From an uncultured Cryomorphaceae bacterium (GTDB lineage Bacteria > Bacteroidota > Bacteroidia > Flavobacteriales > Schleiferiaceae), in NCBI GenBank assembly GCA_902614915.1, contig CACMMX010000001.1, positions 1 through 64,000 of the forward strand: a DNA stretch of 64,000 bases, written 5' to 3'. Of this stretch, positions 10,237-21,900 are shown piece after piece. The translations under genes were made by a program, and so were the position numbers. The notes under the pieces are model-generated. The model did not search any database. It was given only the letters and a program-made list of their open reading frames with translations, and was not told the origin of the DNA. Each line of letters begins with the position of its first letter. The stretch's first letter is position 1.

Positions 10237-11175
10237 TTACAAAAATATGGGATTTCTGTAACTTCCTTTTTCTTTAGGCGGTATTTCGATGGTGAAGCAA
10301 TAACTCATCATAATTTCATGAGACCCGCTGCTTGAATTTCTTAAGCTTGAGGTGGTGAGATCATAGGAGTATGAAGCTCTCAAATCTTTTGTTATTTGAT
10401 ATCCAGCCATAATTGACAGCGCATCGTATAACCTATAGGTAACGCCGCCCCATATGTCATTATTATATGTTACTGCTGCATTTATGTCAAATTGAGTGGT
10501 CACTAAATCTGTTTTCACCATCATTGCAGGTTGCAAGACAAAACCGTTTTGAAGATCGAGATCGTATCCTCCCATTAAAAAGTAATGCCGCTGACCACGA
10601 AGTTGAGCATTTCCTGTTCCCCCGGTGGCAGTAAGAATATCTTTCGTTTCGAGAAGCCTTGAACTGCTTAAGCCAACATACCAGTTATCTCTGTAATAAT
10701 ATGTACCAAAACTAAGATCAGTTGCTAAGGAGGTCGCTCCAAGTTGAATTAGTGAAGGGTCGTTCATTGTTTGGGGCGGTGCCCAAACCCCTGAGGTCAC
10801 ATTTTTATTTCGAAAATCAACACGTACACCTATACCTAGCTCTCCACCTGCTAAAATAGATTGATATCCATAACCTACACCTGCGGTAATGTCCTGAAAA
10901 AAACCAATAATATCATTAGTAACATTGACAGAAAGTCCTCCGCCGATAATATCTAGGGGTACATTCGCAGAAAAGTTTTGAGTGGTGGGAGCATTTTCAA
11001 AACCAACCCACTGAGAACGATGCGCAGCAGATAAACATATTGCATTACCTGAGCCTGTAACTCCTGGATTGTAGTAAATTTTATTATTCGAAAATTGTGT
11101 AAATTGGATGTCTTGTTGAGCCCAAATATTTGATACACAATGTATTGCGAATAAAGCTAGGTAAGTTTTTTTCAT
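10237..11175 (-). CDS. PorP/SprF family type IX secretion membrane protein
   Basis: QQDIQFTQFSNNKIYYNPGVTGSGNAICLSAAHRSQWVGF signature; directly upstream of gldK. Confidence 0.93.
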   Translation of the reverse strand: MKKTYLALFAIHCVSNIWAQQDIQFTQFSNNKIYYNPGVTGSGNAICLSAAHRSQWVGFENAPTTQNFSANVPLDIIGGGLSVNVTNDIIGFFQDITAGVGYGYQSILAGGELGIGVRVDFRNKNVTSGVWAPPQTMNDPSLIQLGATSLATDLSFGTYYYRDNWYVGLSSSRLLETKDILTATGGTGNAQLRGQRHYFLMGGYDLDLQNGFVLQPAMMVKTDLVTTQFDINAAVTYNNDIWGGVTYRLYDALSIMAGYQITKDLRASYSYDLTTSSLRNSSSGSHEIMMSYCFTIEIPPKEKGSYRNPIFL

Positions 11176-11252
11176 GGATTAAAACACTAACGCCTTTTGA
11201 CGGCTGCTAAAGATAGAAAAATTCCATTGCTATCAACATTTTTTTCTTTGAG

Positions 11253-12407
11253 TTAACCGGCTTTTTGCTGTGCTTTCCACCACCTTTTCGGGATTGTACC
11301 CTGTAAAGCTTCTAGATAATCATCATTGCTGCATGGGACTAATGAGAACCTATCTGACTTGAACTTTCCTTTAGGTATTTCTATCCACCAACGCCCACTG
11401 TTAGGACTCTTGTAAAATTTCAAGGTATCTTCTTCATCAATTAGTACTGTGTATTTCTCGTAGGTTGTTCTCGTTCCTACCGGGAAATCTCCATATCTCA
11501 ATGAAACACCTTCTAAAAAATACCATAATACATGGGCACATAAATGAGCACTTTGTCCTCTTACATCATACTTAGGGTTATACTCAAAAAGACCTAGTTG
11601 ACTCACCGTATCGCTCATTCCTGCGTAACGGATTATAGCACAAAGTTCATCCCCGGAAAATCCATGCGGGGAGGTATAAAAAGTTCCCGGATTATAACTT
11701 TGTCTTACCACATTGATGTCCACGCTCACTAAATCTGCTTCACGCAGCAATGGCTCAGTAATATTGATTTTTGCTTGAGCATCACCTAATCTTAGGCCTT
11801 CAAAAAATAGCTTATCTATCAGCCCAATTTCGTCAGGGCTGTTAAAGTAGGTCTGGTAACCAATATTTGTAAAGTTGTAAAGGTTATGCGGTTCTTGAAG
11901 CACCAAGTGGCTCACATAGCTTTGGTGATCTAAATCTCTCCCTTCACTGCCTACATCAAGCCTTGAATCTAAAGATACCACATTTACCATTTTTTCCATA
12001 TTATCAAACGCCCTGTAGTTGCCATAGGTCAAATCTTGAGATCCTCCAATGGTAATGGTTATAATGCCTTTTTGGAGCATATTTTTACAAAAGTCTATTA
12101 GTAGTTGAATAGTGTCTACATGTCGCTCTCCGCTATAAATATTTCCAAGATCAGCAATGTTAAAATCCCAGTTTCCCTCTTGCAATTGGTATAGATAGGG
12201 TCTAATATGATCAGCAGCTGCAGCACAACCGGTATTTCTATAAGCACGTCTATCTTCTTGAACCCCAACGATAACAATTTTGATATCCTCCAAAGAAGGA
12301 ATACCGTCTAATTCAGAATGTCGTTTTATTTTGTGACCCAATTGGCCGGGCTCTAAAACAGGCAACTTTGAAAGTACACTTTCAGGTACGGGACTTAAGT
12401 ATTCCAC
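11253..12407 (-). CDS. Arginase/formimidoylglutamase-like (ureohydrolase-fold) protein, metal ligands degenerate
   Basis: Ureohydrolase-like segments VVIVGVQEDRRA, ITIGGSQDLTYGNYRA, VVSLDSRLDVG, LVSVDINVVRQS but canonical His/Asp ligands not present; adjacent to topA. Confidence 0.75.
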   Translation of the reverse strand: MEYLSPVPESVLSKLPVLEPGQLGHKIKRHSELDGIPSLEDIKIVIVGVQEDRRAYRNTGCAAAADHIRPYLYQLQEGNWDFNIADLGNIYSGERHVDTIQLLIDFCKNMLQKGIITITIGGSQDLTYGNYRAFDNMEKMVNVVSLDSRLDVGSEGRDLDHQSYVSHLVLQEPHNLYNFTNIGYQTYFNSPDEIGLIDKLFFEGLRLGDAQAKINITEPLLREADLVSVDINVVRQSYNPGTFYTSPHGFSGDELCAIIRYAGMSDTVSQLGLFEYNPKYDVRGQSAHLCAHVLWYFLEGVSLRYGDFPVGTRTTYEKYTVLIDEEDTLKFYKSPNSGRWWIEIPKGKFKSDRFSLVPCSNDDYLEALQGTIPKRWWKAQQKAG

Positions 12408-12440
12408 GATTTATTTTTTTCTCGTGTTCAATTTACCCTC

Positions 12441-14732
12441 TTATTTGCGCTTTGCCCTTCTTTTTGTGGGGCCTGCAGCGATAAGTTCTTCACAAGCGCT
12501 TCTGTTTAAGCTTTCAGGCTCTTTATCCTTGGGGATTTTATAATTTTTACCACCACTCTTAATATAAGGCCCATAGCGACCTTTGAGTATTTGTATGATA
12601 GGCTCCTCTGTAAATTCAGCAATAATATTGTTGGAATCCTCTTTGACTTTGTCTTCAATAATTTTAACAGCCTGCTCAATGCTCACCTCTTCTGGAGTAT
12701 TTTCTGTTAAACTATAGAAATTCTTATTCCACATTAGGTAAGGCCCATATCTTCCTACGTTTGCCTTGACTTCCATATTTTTATAAATACCTAAGGTTCT
12801 TGGCAACACTTCTTTTCTAAGTGCCATTTCCAATGTTGCATCATAGAAGCCAACGCTATGTGGTAACTTTTTGAAACGGGGCTTGTTTTCCTCATCTCCA
12901 TCACCAAATTGAAAAACAAAGCCATAACGAGCAAGTTTTACATAAACAGGCTCGCCCGTATCAGGTTCTACACCGAGAAGACGGCTCGCTCGAGCATTTT
13001 TAGGGGCGTTTTCAATCAGCGGGTGGAATTCGCTGTAGAATTCTTTGATACTGTCCTGCCAACCTATTAACCCTTCCGCTACGGTATCAAAATTTTGTTC
13101 TGCTTTAGCAGTAAATTGATAATCCATAATCAAACTGTAATGCTCAATTAGGAAGTCTGTTACAACCTTACCGATATCCGTTGGAAACAATTTATTCTTA
13201 TCGGCGCCGTAATTTTCCGTATCTATGATGTAACGCACACCGTCAGTTTTAGCGCTATATATTTTGTATTCTCTAGAATTTCCCTTCAAGCTGTCCTTGA
13301 TAACGTATTTCCTTTTCTGTATTGTTGAAATAGTGGGTGCATAAGTAGATGGACGACCTATTCCTAATTCTTCTAATTTTTTGACCAACGAAGCCTCAGT
13401 ATATCTTGGCGCATGTTTCGTGAAACGTTCGGTTGCAGTGATTTCGGCTGAAGTGAGTAAATCGCCCTCAGTGACTGAAGGTAATTGCTCGTCTATTTGT
13501 TCAATGTTCTCCTCATCAGTTCCCTCTTGATACACACGAATAAACCCATCAAAGGTGATAATCTGGCCTCGAGCAGTGAACATCTGTGTATCAGGTGCTT
13601 TTGTATTGGATATCTTTATAGTAGTATTTTCAAGTTTGGCCTCTGCCATTTGTGAGGCAATGGTGCGCTTATAGATCAAGTCATATAATTTTTTCTGACG
13701 ATCATCTGCACCGGCAGCTGCCTTTCCAAAATTCGTAGGTCTAATAGCTTCATGCGCCTCTTGAGCTCCTTTACTATTGGTGTTAAACTTACGTGCTTGG
13801 TGATATTTTTGTCCATATTGCGACTCTACGTGAGCAGCAATTCCTGCAAGTGCATCATTACTAAGATTAAAGCTATCCGTTCTCATGTAGGTGATGTGTC
13901 CTGCTTCGTACAATCGTTGTGCTAGAGTCATGGTTTGACTCACGCTAAATCCTAGTTTACGACTGGCCTCTTGTTGAAGGGTAGAAGTTGTAAATGGAGC
14001 AGCAGGCGAGCGCTTTCCTGGGCGTTTTTCAACAGATTCAACTTTATATTGAGTACCAACGCATTGTTCAAGAAATTGACGTGCTTCTTCTTCTTGTAAA
14101 TTTTTAGAAATCTCTGCTTTAAAACTGATTTTTTCGTCGGAGAATATGCCACTTACTTTGAAACTTGAAGTTGGTATATGCCCTTCTATTTCGCGCTCTT
14201 TCTCTACAATTAAGCGTACAGCTACACTTTGAACTCTGCCTGCGCTCAGACCACGTTGAATACTCTTCCATAAAACAGGACTTAATTCATAACCAACCAA
14301 TCTATCTAACACCCTGCGAGCCTGTTGCGCATCTACCAATTCTTTATTGATTTTTCTTGGATTTTCTACCGCCCGAAGTATTGCACTTTTTGTAATCTCA
14401 TTAAATACTATCCGTTCCGTTTTTTCGTCGGTTAAATCTAGACTTTCATACAAGTGCCATGCTATGGCTTCTCCCTCTCGGTCTTCATCCGATGCTAGCC
14501 AAACCTTTTCTGATGATTTAGCGGCTTTTTTCAATTCCATAACTAATGAGGCTTTGCCCTGCGAGACGCAGTACTTAGGAGTAAAGTTGTTTTCGATGTC
14601 TATAGCTATCCCTTTACCGCATAGGTCACGGATGTGACCGTAAGAGGACATGACTGAGAAATCATTACCCAAGTATTTTTGGATAGTTTTAGCTTTTGCA
14701 GGAGACTCAACGATGACTAGATTGCTCGCCAT
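12441..14732 (-). CDS. topA: DNA topoisomerase I
   Basis: ASNLVIVESPAKAKTIQKYLG, SSYGHIRDL, ASDEDREGEAIAWHL, GHITYMRTDS; start corrected to MASNLVIV at 14732. Confidence 0.98.
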   Translation of the reverse strand: MASNLVIVESPAKAKTIQKYLGNDFSVMSSYGHIRDLCGKGIAIDIENNFTPKYCVSQGKASLVMELKKAAKSSEKVWLASDEDREGEAIAWHLYESLDLTDEKTERIVFNEITKSAILRAVENPRKINKELVDAQQARRVLDRLVGYELSPVLWKSIQRGLSAGRVQSVAVRLIVEKEREIEGHIPTSSFKVSGIFSDEKISFKAEISKNLQEEEARQFLEQCVGTQYKVESVEKRPGKRSPAAPFTTSTLQQEASRKLGFSVSQTMTLAQRLYEAGHITYMRTDSFNLSNDALAGIAAHVESQYGQKYHQARKFNTNSKGAQEAHEAIRPTNFGKAAAGADDRQKKLYDLIYKRTIASQMAEAKLENTTIKISNTKAPDTQMFTARGQIITFDGFIRVYQEGTDEENIEQIDEQLPSVTEGDLLTSAEITATERFTKHAPRYTEASLVKKLEELGIGRPSTYAPTISTIQKRKYVIKDSLKGNSREYKIYSAKTDGVRYIIDTENYGADKNKLFPTDIGKVVTDFLIEHYSLIMDYQFTAKAEQNFDTVAEGLIGWQDSIKEFYSEFHPLIENAPKNARASRLLGVEPDTGEPVYVKLARYGFVFQFGDGDEENKPRFKKLPHSVGFYDATLEMALRKEVLPRTLGIYKNMEVKANVGRYGPYLMWNKNFYSLTENTPEEVSIEQAVKIIEDKVKEDSNNIIAEFTEEPIIQILKGRYGPYIKSGGKNYKIPKDKEPESLNRSACEELIAAGPTKRRAKRK

Positions 14733-14930
14733 AAATTTGAATTCAGTTAAAAAAATGAGGGCACAAAGTAAAAGCGAAATAGATAATCTTAACAACAACT
14801 TTTTTTGTAAAAGTGTTCTATCCAATAAGTATTACTTCGTAATAGAAAGTTTTCAATCAGACAAATTGTCAGTTTTCATTGTATCTTTGCGAAATCGCAA
14901 GAGAAAGTAAAGTTTTGAGCGCAAATAAAT

Positions 14931-16412
14931 ATGAAAGGAAAAACTAAACGCGCAAGCGGCAGGGGTCTTTACGCCGAGGGTGACAAGAATCCATATGAGC
15001 ACGTGGGATCTATCCTCGAAACCAAGAACCCACTTGGACCGAAAAAGTTGTACATAGAATCATATGGTTGTCAAATGAATTTTTCTGACAGTGAAATTGT
15101 TGCATCAGTTTTAGGCAAAGAAGGATACAGTACCACACAGAATTCGGAAGAGGCAGATTTAGTGCTTCTGAATACATGTTCGATTCGAGACAAGGCAGAA
15201 CAGACAGTTAGAAATAGATTAAATCACTTCAATGGCCACAAGCGAAACAATCCAGACTTGAAGATTGGGGTATTGGGTTGTATGGCCGAACGCATCAAGG
15301 GTAAATTACTTGATGAGGAAAAACTAGTGGATCTTGTTGTAGGACCTGATGCCTACAGGGACTTACCAAACCTTCTGCAAGAACTTGATGGAGGAAGGAA
15401 GGCGGTAAATGTCATACTTAGTAAGGAAGAGACCTATGAGGATATTGAGCCCGTTCGCCTTGGTGGAAATGGGGTCAGTGCTTTTGTCACAATTACTAGG
15501 GGATGTGATAATATGTGTTCGTTTTGTGTAGTCCCTTTTACGCGTGGTAGAGAGCGTTCAAGAAATCCACAGACAATAGTAGATGAAGCTTTAGACCTAC
15601 AAAAACAAGGATATAAAGAGATTACTTTACTTGGACAAAATGTAGATAGTTACCTCTGGTATGGTGGAGGGTTGAAAAAAGATTTTGAAAAGGCTTCCGA
15701 ACTAGCTAAGGCAAGTGCCATTCATTTTGCAGATCTAATGGCAATGGTCGCGGAAGCTGTTCCAAGCATGCGGATTCGGTTCTCCACCTCCAACCCACAA
15801 GATATGGAGGATGATGTGTTAGAAACTATAGCTAAGTACAAGAACATTTGTAATTACATCCACCTTCCTGTTCAAAGCGGTTCTTCAAGAATTTTGGAGT
15901 TGATGAATCGTGGTCATAATCGTGATGAATATATGGCATTAATCGAGCGAATCAGACGAATTATTCCTGGCTGTGCCATATCCCATGACATGATTTCTGG
16001 TTTTCCTACCGAGACGGAAGAAGATCATTTAGAAACCTTAAGTCTAATGGAATTTGTGAAATATGATTTTGGGTATATGTTTTTCTACAGTGAACGACCT
16101 AACACGTATGCTGCAAGGAAAATGCAGGATGACATTCCAATGGATGTAAAAAAGCGTAGACTGAACGAAATTATTAAGTTGCAGAATTCTCACAGCCTCC
16201 AAAGACATGAGGACATGATTGGTAATACCTACGAGGTGCTTGTGGAAGGCACATCAAAGAAAAGCAATGAGCAGTTGTTTGGAAGGACTGATTCTAACAG
16301 CGTAGTGGTTTTTGATAGAGGGAATTTGAAACCGGGAGATTTCTGTTCAGTTAAAGTTGAGAAATGCACTGCAGCAACATTAATTGGTACAGTCGTTGAC
16401 CAATTGAATTAG
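14931..16412 (+). CDS. miaB: tRNA-2-methylthio-N6-dimethylallyladenosine synthase MiaB
   Basis: YIESYGCQMNFSDSE, LNTCSIRDKAEQ, radical-SAM GCDNMCSFCVVPFTRG, TRAM-like C-terminus. Confidence 0.97.
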   Translation: MKGKTKRASGRGLYAEGDKNPYEHVGSILETKNPLGPKKLYIESYGCQMNFSDSEIVASVLGKEGYSTTQNSEEADLVLLNTCSIRDKAEQTVRNRLNHFNGHKRNNPDLKIGVLGCMAERIKGKLLDEEKLVDLVVGPDAYRDLPNLLQELDGGRKAVNVILSKEETYEDIEPVRLGGNGVSAFVTITRGCDNMCSFCVVPFTRGRERSRNPQTIVDEALDLQKQGYKEITLLGQNVDSYLWYGGGLKKDFEKASELAKASAIHFADLMAMVAEAVPSMRIRFSTSNPQDMEDDVLETIAKYKNICNYIHLPVQSGSSRILELMNRGHNRDEYMALIERIRRIIPGCAISHDMISGFPTETEEDHLETLSLMEFVKYDFGYMFFYSERPNTYAARKMQDDIPMDVKKRRLNEIIKLQNSHSLQRHEDMIGNTYEVLVEGTSKKSNEQLFGRTDSNSVVVFDRGNLKPGDFCSVKVEKCTAATLIGTVVDQLN

Positions 16413-16424
16413 ACTAAATTATCG

Positions 16425-17645
16425 ATGGCAGTTGAGGTAAAGAATATTAAACAGCGTTTTGGAATCATTGGGACTTCCTCCTTGCTTGATAGAGCATTAA
16501 ACAAGGCTATACAAGTGGCTCCCACAGATATCAGTGTTTTGGTTACCGGCGAAAGTGGAGTAGGTAAGGAAAGCATACCTAAAATCATACATCAATTGAG
16601 TCATCGAAAACATAATCCATACATAGCTGTAAACTGTGGTGCCATTCCTGAAGGAACCATTGACTCTGAACTCTTTGGTCACGAAAAAGGGGCTTTTACG
16701 GGCGCCACTGGAGCCCGTAAAGGATACTTCGAGGAGGCCGATGGAGGAACTATATTCTTAGATGAAGTTGGCGAATTACCCCTTCCTTCACAAGTTAGAC
16801 TGCTCCGAGTTTTGGAGACAGGTGAGTTTATTCGTGTGGGTGCCTCTCGTGCACAAAAAATTGATGTGCGCGTGGTGGGCGCTACCAATGTAGGTATGCT
16901 TGAAGCAATAAAAAAAGGGAAGTTTCGTGAGGATTTGTATTACCGTTTGAATACTGTAGAAATCCAGTTACCACCGTTACGTCAACGTCCGTCGGATATT
17001 CATTTAGTATTCAGAAAATTTGCTGCTGATTTTGCTTCAAAATATCATCTACCTCCTTTACGCCTTGATGATGAGGCAGTGAGATTACTTGAGCAATATA
17101 GATGGCCAGGTAATATTCGCCAATTAAGGAATTTAGCCGAACAAATGAGTGTCATCGAGAAAACGCGATTGGTAGGCAAAGACATACTCAAGACATATTT
17201 ACCGCAGGTAGATGCATCCAATCTTCCTGCGTTGAGTGGCGTAAGAGTTTCTGATAGTAACGATTATAGTTACAGCAAAGAGCGTGAGGCTTTATACAAG
17301 TTGCTGTTTGAAATGAAGGCTGAAATTAATGCGTTGAAAGAATCAGCCGCAAACGAAAAGGGGATAACAGAAAAGATTCACAACGATTTTTCCAAACGCA
17401 GTCATGAATTATCAAGTCCTTCTTCTGTAAGTCAGGAGGTGACGATTATTTCGAATAAGGAACGTGAGCGATTTGACGAAAATCATACAATAGAAATTGA
17501 AAACTTAAGTCTTGTAGATAAAGAAATAGAACTCATTAAAAAGGCATTAGAAAAATCTGGGGGAAAAAGAAAACATGCAGCTAAAGAACTCGGAATTTCT
17601 GAGCGTACCTTATACAGAAAGATTAAACAATATAACTTGGAATGA
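16425..17645 (+). CDS. Sigma-54-dependent transcriptional activator lacking an N-terminal sensory/receiver domain
   Basis: GESGVGKE Walker A, intact ESELFGHEKGAFTGA-type loop (DSELFGHEKGAFTGATG), GGTIFLDEVGELP, C-terminal Fis-type HTH KKALEKSGGKRKHAAKELGISERTLYRKIKQ. Confidence 0.95.
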   Translation: MAVEVKNIKQRFGIIGTSSLLDRALNKAIQVAPTDISVLVTGESGVGKESIPKIIHQLSHRKHNPYIAVNCGAIPEGTIDSELFGHEKGAFTGATGARKGYFEEADGGTIFLDEVGELPLPSQVRLLRVLETGEFIRVGASRAQKIDVRVVGATNVGMLEAIKKGKFREDLYYRLNTVEIQLPPLRQRPSDIHLVFRKFAADFASKYHLPPLRLDDEAVRLLEQYRWPGNIRQLRNLAEQMSVIEKTRLVGKDILKTYLPQVDASNLPALSGVRVSDSNDYSYSKEREALYKLLFEMKAEINALKESAANEKGITEKIHNDFSKRSHELSSPSSVSQEVTIISNKERERFDENHTIEIENLSLVDKEIELIKKALEKSGGKRKHAAKELGISERTLYRKIKQYNLE

Positions 17646-18136
17646 GGACTCTGATTCTTTTTCTTGCGCTAATAGTTCTAAGCTCGTGCAAAGGAGGTTA
17701 TAGTTTTACAGGTGGTAATATTGGTGATGCAAAGTCTCTTTATGTTGGGTTCTTTGAAAATAATGCACAAATTGTAAATCCAGAAGCTTCCCAGCAGTTA
17801 ACGGAGGCGATTAAGAATATATTTGTTCAGCAGACGTCTCTTGAATTAAATGATGGTCCGTCGGATATGGAGTTTAATGGAGAAATTGTTGAATATAGCC
17901 TAAAGCCGCAAGCGGCGAGAGGTCCTTCTGAAGTGGCCCAAATGCGATTTACAATATCAATTTTGGTAGACTTTGAAAACAGATTAAAATTAGAAAATAA
18001 TTTTTCACAAAGATTTTCTAGATATCGAGATTACAATTCCGATTTGAATTTTTCAGATATTGAAACAGAATTATCAGAAGACATTATTAAAGAACTTACA
18101 GAAGATATTCTGAATAAGTCTATCGCGAATTGGTAA
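17642..18136 (+). CDS. lptE: LptE-family LPS assembly lipoprotein
   Basis: Lipobox LSSC, GGYSFTGGNIGDAKSLYVGFFENNAQIVNP, synteny after sigma-54 activator. Confidence 0.85.
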   Translation: MRTLILFLALIVLSSCKGGYSFTGGNIGDAKSLYVGFFENNAQIVNPEASQQLTEAIKNIFVQQTSLELNDGPSDMEFNGEIVEYSLKPQAARGPSEVAQMRFTISILVDFENRLKLENNFSQRFSRYRDYNSDLNFSDIETELSEDIIKELTEDILNKSIANW

Positions 18137-18137
18137 T

Positions 18138-19250
18138 ATGAATGCAAAGCAAATTAAAGCTTATTTTGAAAATCCTGAAAAGATGAATGCATCTGTATTG
18201 ATTTCCTTACAACAGGCTGTTAAAGATTTTCCATACGCTGCTGCCTTGCACATACTTTACATGAAAGCACTTAAAATTGAAGATAGCTATCAGTTACCAG
18301 CTCAGGTAAAAAGAACAGCTATTACAGTACCTGATCCGTCATTACTCAAGTCGTTTTATGATTCTTCATACAACGATGAATTATCTGCCATTGAGTTTGA
18401 CATTGATGCCTTAAAAGCACAAGCAAAAATTAAGATTAAAAACAAAAAAACAACGTCGAAAGATTCAAAGAAAGCTTTAGAAACAGTTGGGGATAATACG
18501 GCTTATGAAGTTGTAAGCAAGAAGGATGAAAAGGTAGAGCCTATTGTGAATAAAGTTTTAAAACCAACCACCGTAACGCGCGAACCAGGAAATTTCAATC
18601 ACTTACCGGAGAATGTGCGGAACGCTATTTTAAGATCTAAAAAATTAAATAATTCTACTTCTGAAGAATCTACGGAGGTAACTAAAGTGCCAGCGCAGAA
18701 AAAACAAATTTCATCGCAGAAAAAACAGGTGATAATCAAGGTAGATGAGAATTTCACTACAGATAAATCGAATCAACAAAAAAAACATAAACCTAGTAGA
18801 GTTAAGTCAACCCGAGAAGCTTCTGATTATGACGGTATTAAAGTAAAAGATGATGTTCGTATTATGCCATTTAGTGAGAAAGCTTCGTTTTTGGAATGGT
18901 TGAATGCCGACTATTTCGTGGAAGTAAAAAAAGTTAATTCATCTGAAGAATTTGCAAAAATTGAAGTTGTTCAACAAGAGCATGAATTTGGAGAGGGAGA
19001 AGTACACAGAATCATAAAAAAACTTCCAAAATTTGAACCCACAATTTCTGATGGTAAGATTAATGTTTTTAACCTAGAGGCTGATAAAGAAGGTAGATTC
19101 GTTACGGAAACATTAGCAGAGATTTATTTTAATCAAAGAGTATTTGATAAAGCAATAAAAGCTTATGAGATTTTAAGTTTGAAATACCCAGAAAAAAGTA
19201 GTTTCTTTGCCGACCGAATAAAAGCAATTAAGAAAGAAATAAACTCATGA
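18138..19250 (+). CDS. Hypothetical protein with Lys-rich low-complexity linker and C-terminal TPR-like region
   Basis: ORF in operon lptE-X-secG; TLAEIYFNQRVFDKAIKAYEILSLKYPEKSSFFADRI TPR-like. Confidence 0.8.
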   Translation: MNAKQIKAYFENPEKMNASVLISLQQAVKDFPYAAALHILYMKALKIEDSYQLPAQVKRTAITVPDPSLLKSFYDSSYNDELSAIEFDIDALKAQAKIKIKNKKTTSKDSKKALETVGDNTAYEVVSKKDEKVEPIVNKVLKPTTVTREPGNFNHLPENVRNAILRSKKLNNSTSEESTEVTKVPAQKKQISSQKKQVIIKVDENFTTDKSNQQKKHKPSRVKSTREASDYDGIKVKDDVRIMPFSEKASFLEWLNADYFVEVKKVNSSEEFAKIEVVQQEHEFGEGEVHRIIKKLPKFEPTISDGKINVFNLEADKEGRFVTETLAEIYFNQRVFDKAIKAYEILSLKYPEKSSFFADRIKAIKKEINS

Positions 19251-19612
19251 CAGCGTTATTTTCGATTCTAATAGTAGTAATATCATTACTTCTTGTTTTG
19301 GTAATACTCGTTCAAAATCCCAAAGGTGGTGGCTTAAGCTCCGCTTTTGGAGGAGATAGCCCTCAAATGTTAGGTGGTGTCAAAAAGACTACTGATTTTT
19401 TGGATAAAGCCACTTGGGGATTGGTTATTGGATTGTTTGCACTTGTAGTTGCTATGAATATGGTTGGAGGAGATGCCTCTGAAGAAGATGATACCCTCTT
19501 GCGTGAGCAGGTTGAAAGCGCCATCCCATTTCAGCCAGCACCTGTTCCTATTTCAACAGAAGCTCCTGCAAAAGAAATCCCTGTAGAGGATCTTCCTGAA
19601 AGCGTAGAATAA
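19247..19612 (+). CDS. secG: Preprotein translocase subunit SecG
   Basis: LVLVILVQNPKGGGLSSAFGG, second TM helix, acidic/Pro tail. Confidence 0.95.
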   Translation: MTALFSILIVVISLLLVLVILVQNPKGGGLSSAFGGDSPQMLGGVKKTTDFLDKATWGLVIGLFALVVAMNMVGGDASEEDDTLLREQVESAIPFQPAPVPISTEAPAKEIPVEDLPESVE

Positions 19613-19769
19613 TAAAATACATGCCAAAAACCTAATGACAATTCATTCGGTATTTATTTTAACTGACAGTTTTTCTCTTATCCTATTGCAGTTGATGTCA
19701 GAGTGGCATTAAAAAAGATTTGGCATAAAATTTCGATAGAGAAGATTATAATTAATTAAAATTCAAAAG

Positions 19770-20048
19770 ATGGCAGATTTAAACATTCGTCCATTGGCTG
19801 ACCGAGTAATAGTAGAACCGGCAGCCGCCGAAACTACGACTGTATCCGGAATCATAATTCCAGATACCGCTCAAGAAAAACCACAAAGGGGAAAAGTAGT
19901 GGCCGTTGGCCAGGGTAAAAAAGATGAGCCAATCACAGTAAGCGTAGGAGATGAAGTTCTTTACGGAAAGTATAGTGGAACTGAATTCAAATTCGAAGGT
20001 ACTGATTATCTCATCATGCGTGAAGCCGATATTATGGCAATTGTTTAA
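19770..20048 (+). CDS. groES: Co-chaperonin GroES
   Basis: [16 protein letters not shown]...[22 protein letters not shown]. Confidence 0.98.
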   Translation: MADLNIRPLADRVIVEPAAAETTTVSGIIIPDTAQEKPQRGKVVAVGQGKKDEPITVSVGDEVLYGKYSGTEFKFEGTDYLIMREADIMAIV

Positions 20049-20061
20049 TCCTAACTGATAA

Positions 20062-21705
<1,644 letters not shown>

Positions 21706-21726
21706 TTCTCATTTTTAGCTAGAAAT

Positions 21727-21756
21727 AAAAAGCCACCCCACGGGGTGGCTTTTTTA
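21727..21756 (+). terminator. Rho-independent terminator after groEL (potentially bidirectional)
   Basis: aaaaagccaccccacggggtggctttttta. Confidence 0.92.
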
Positions 21757-21900
21757 TACCTTTATTCCGAAGATTTGCTAAAAATTTCGGTAATCACCAG
21801 GATATTATTACCTAAATTAATGGATGGACGTATTAAGGCCGTAAGGGTGGCGATTTTGGTTTCGACATAGCCGTCTTTAACCTTCGCTATTCTTTCTGAT

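Noticed and set aside
14347-14637. Plus-strand 96-aa ORF inside topA
   Set aside because: Antisense to strongly conserved topA codons; composition typical of shadow ORFs.
19701-19735. Possible sigma-54 -24/-12 promoter upstream of groES (TGGCAT...)
   Set aside because: The GG-to-GC spacing does not fit the TGGCAC-N5-TTGC consensus; kept only as an unexplained dyad.
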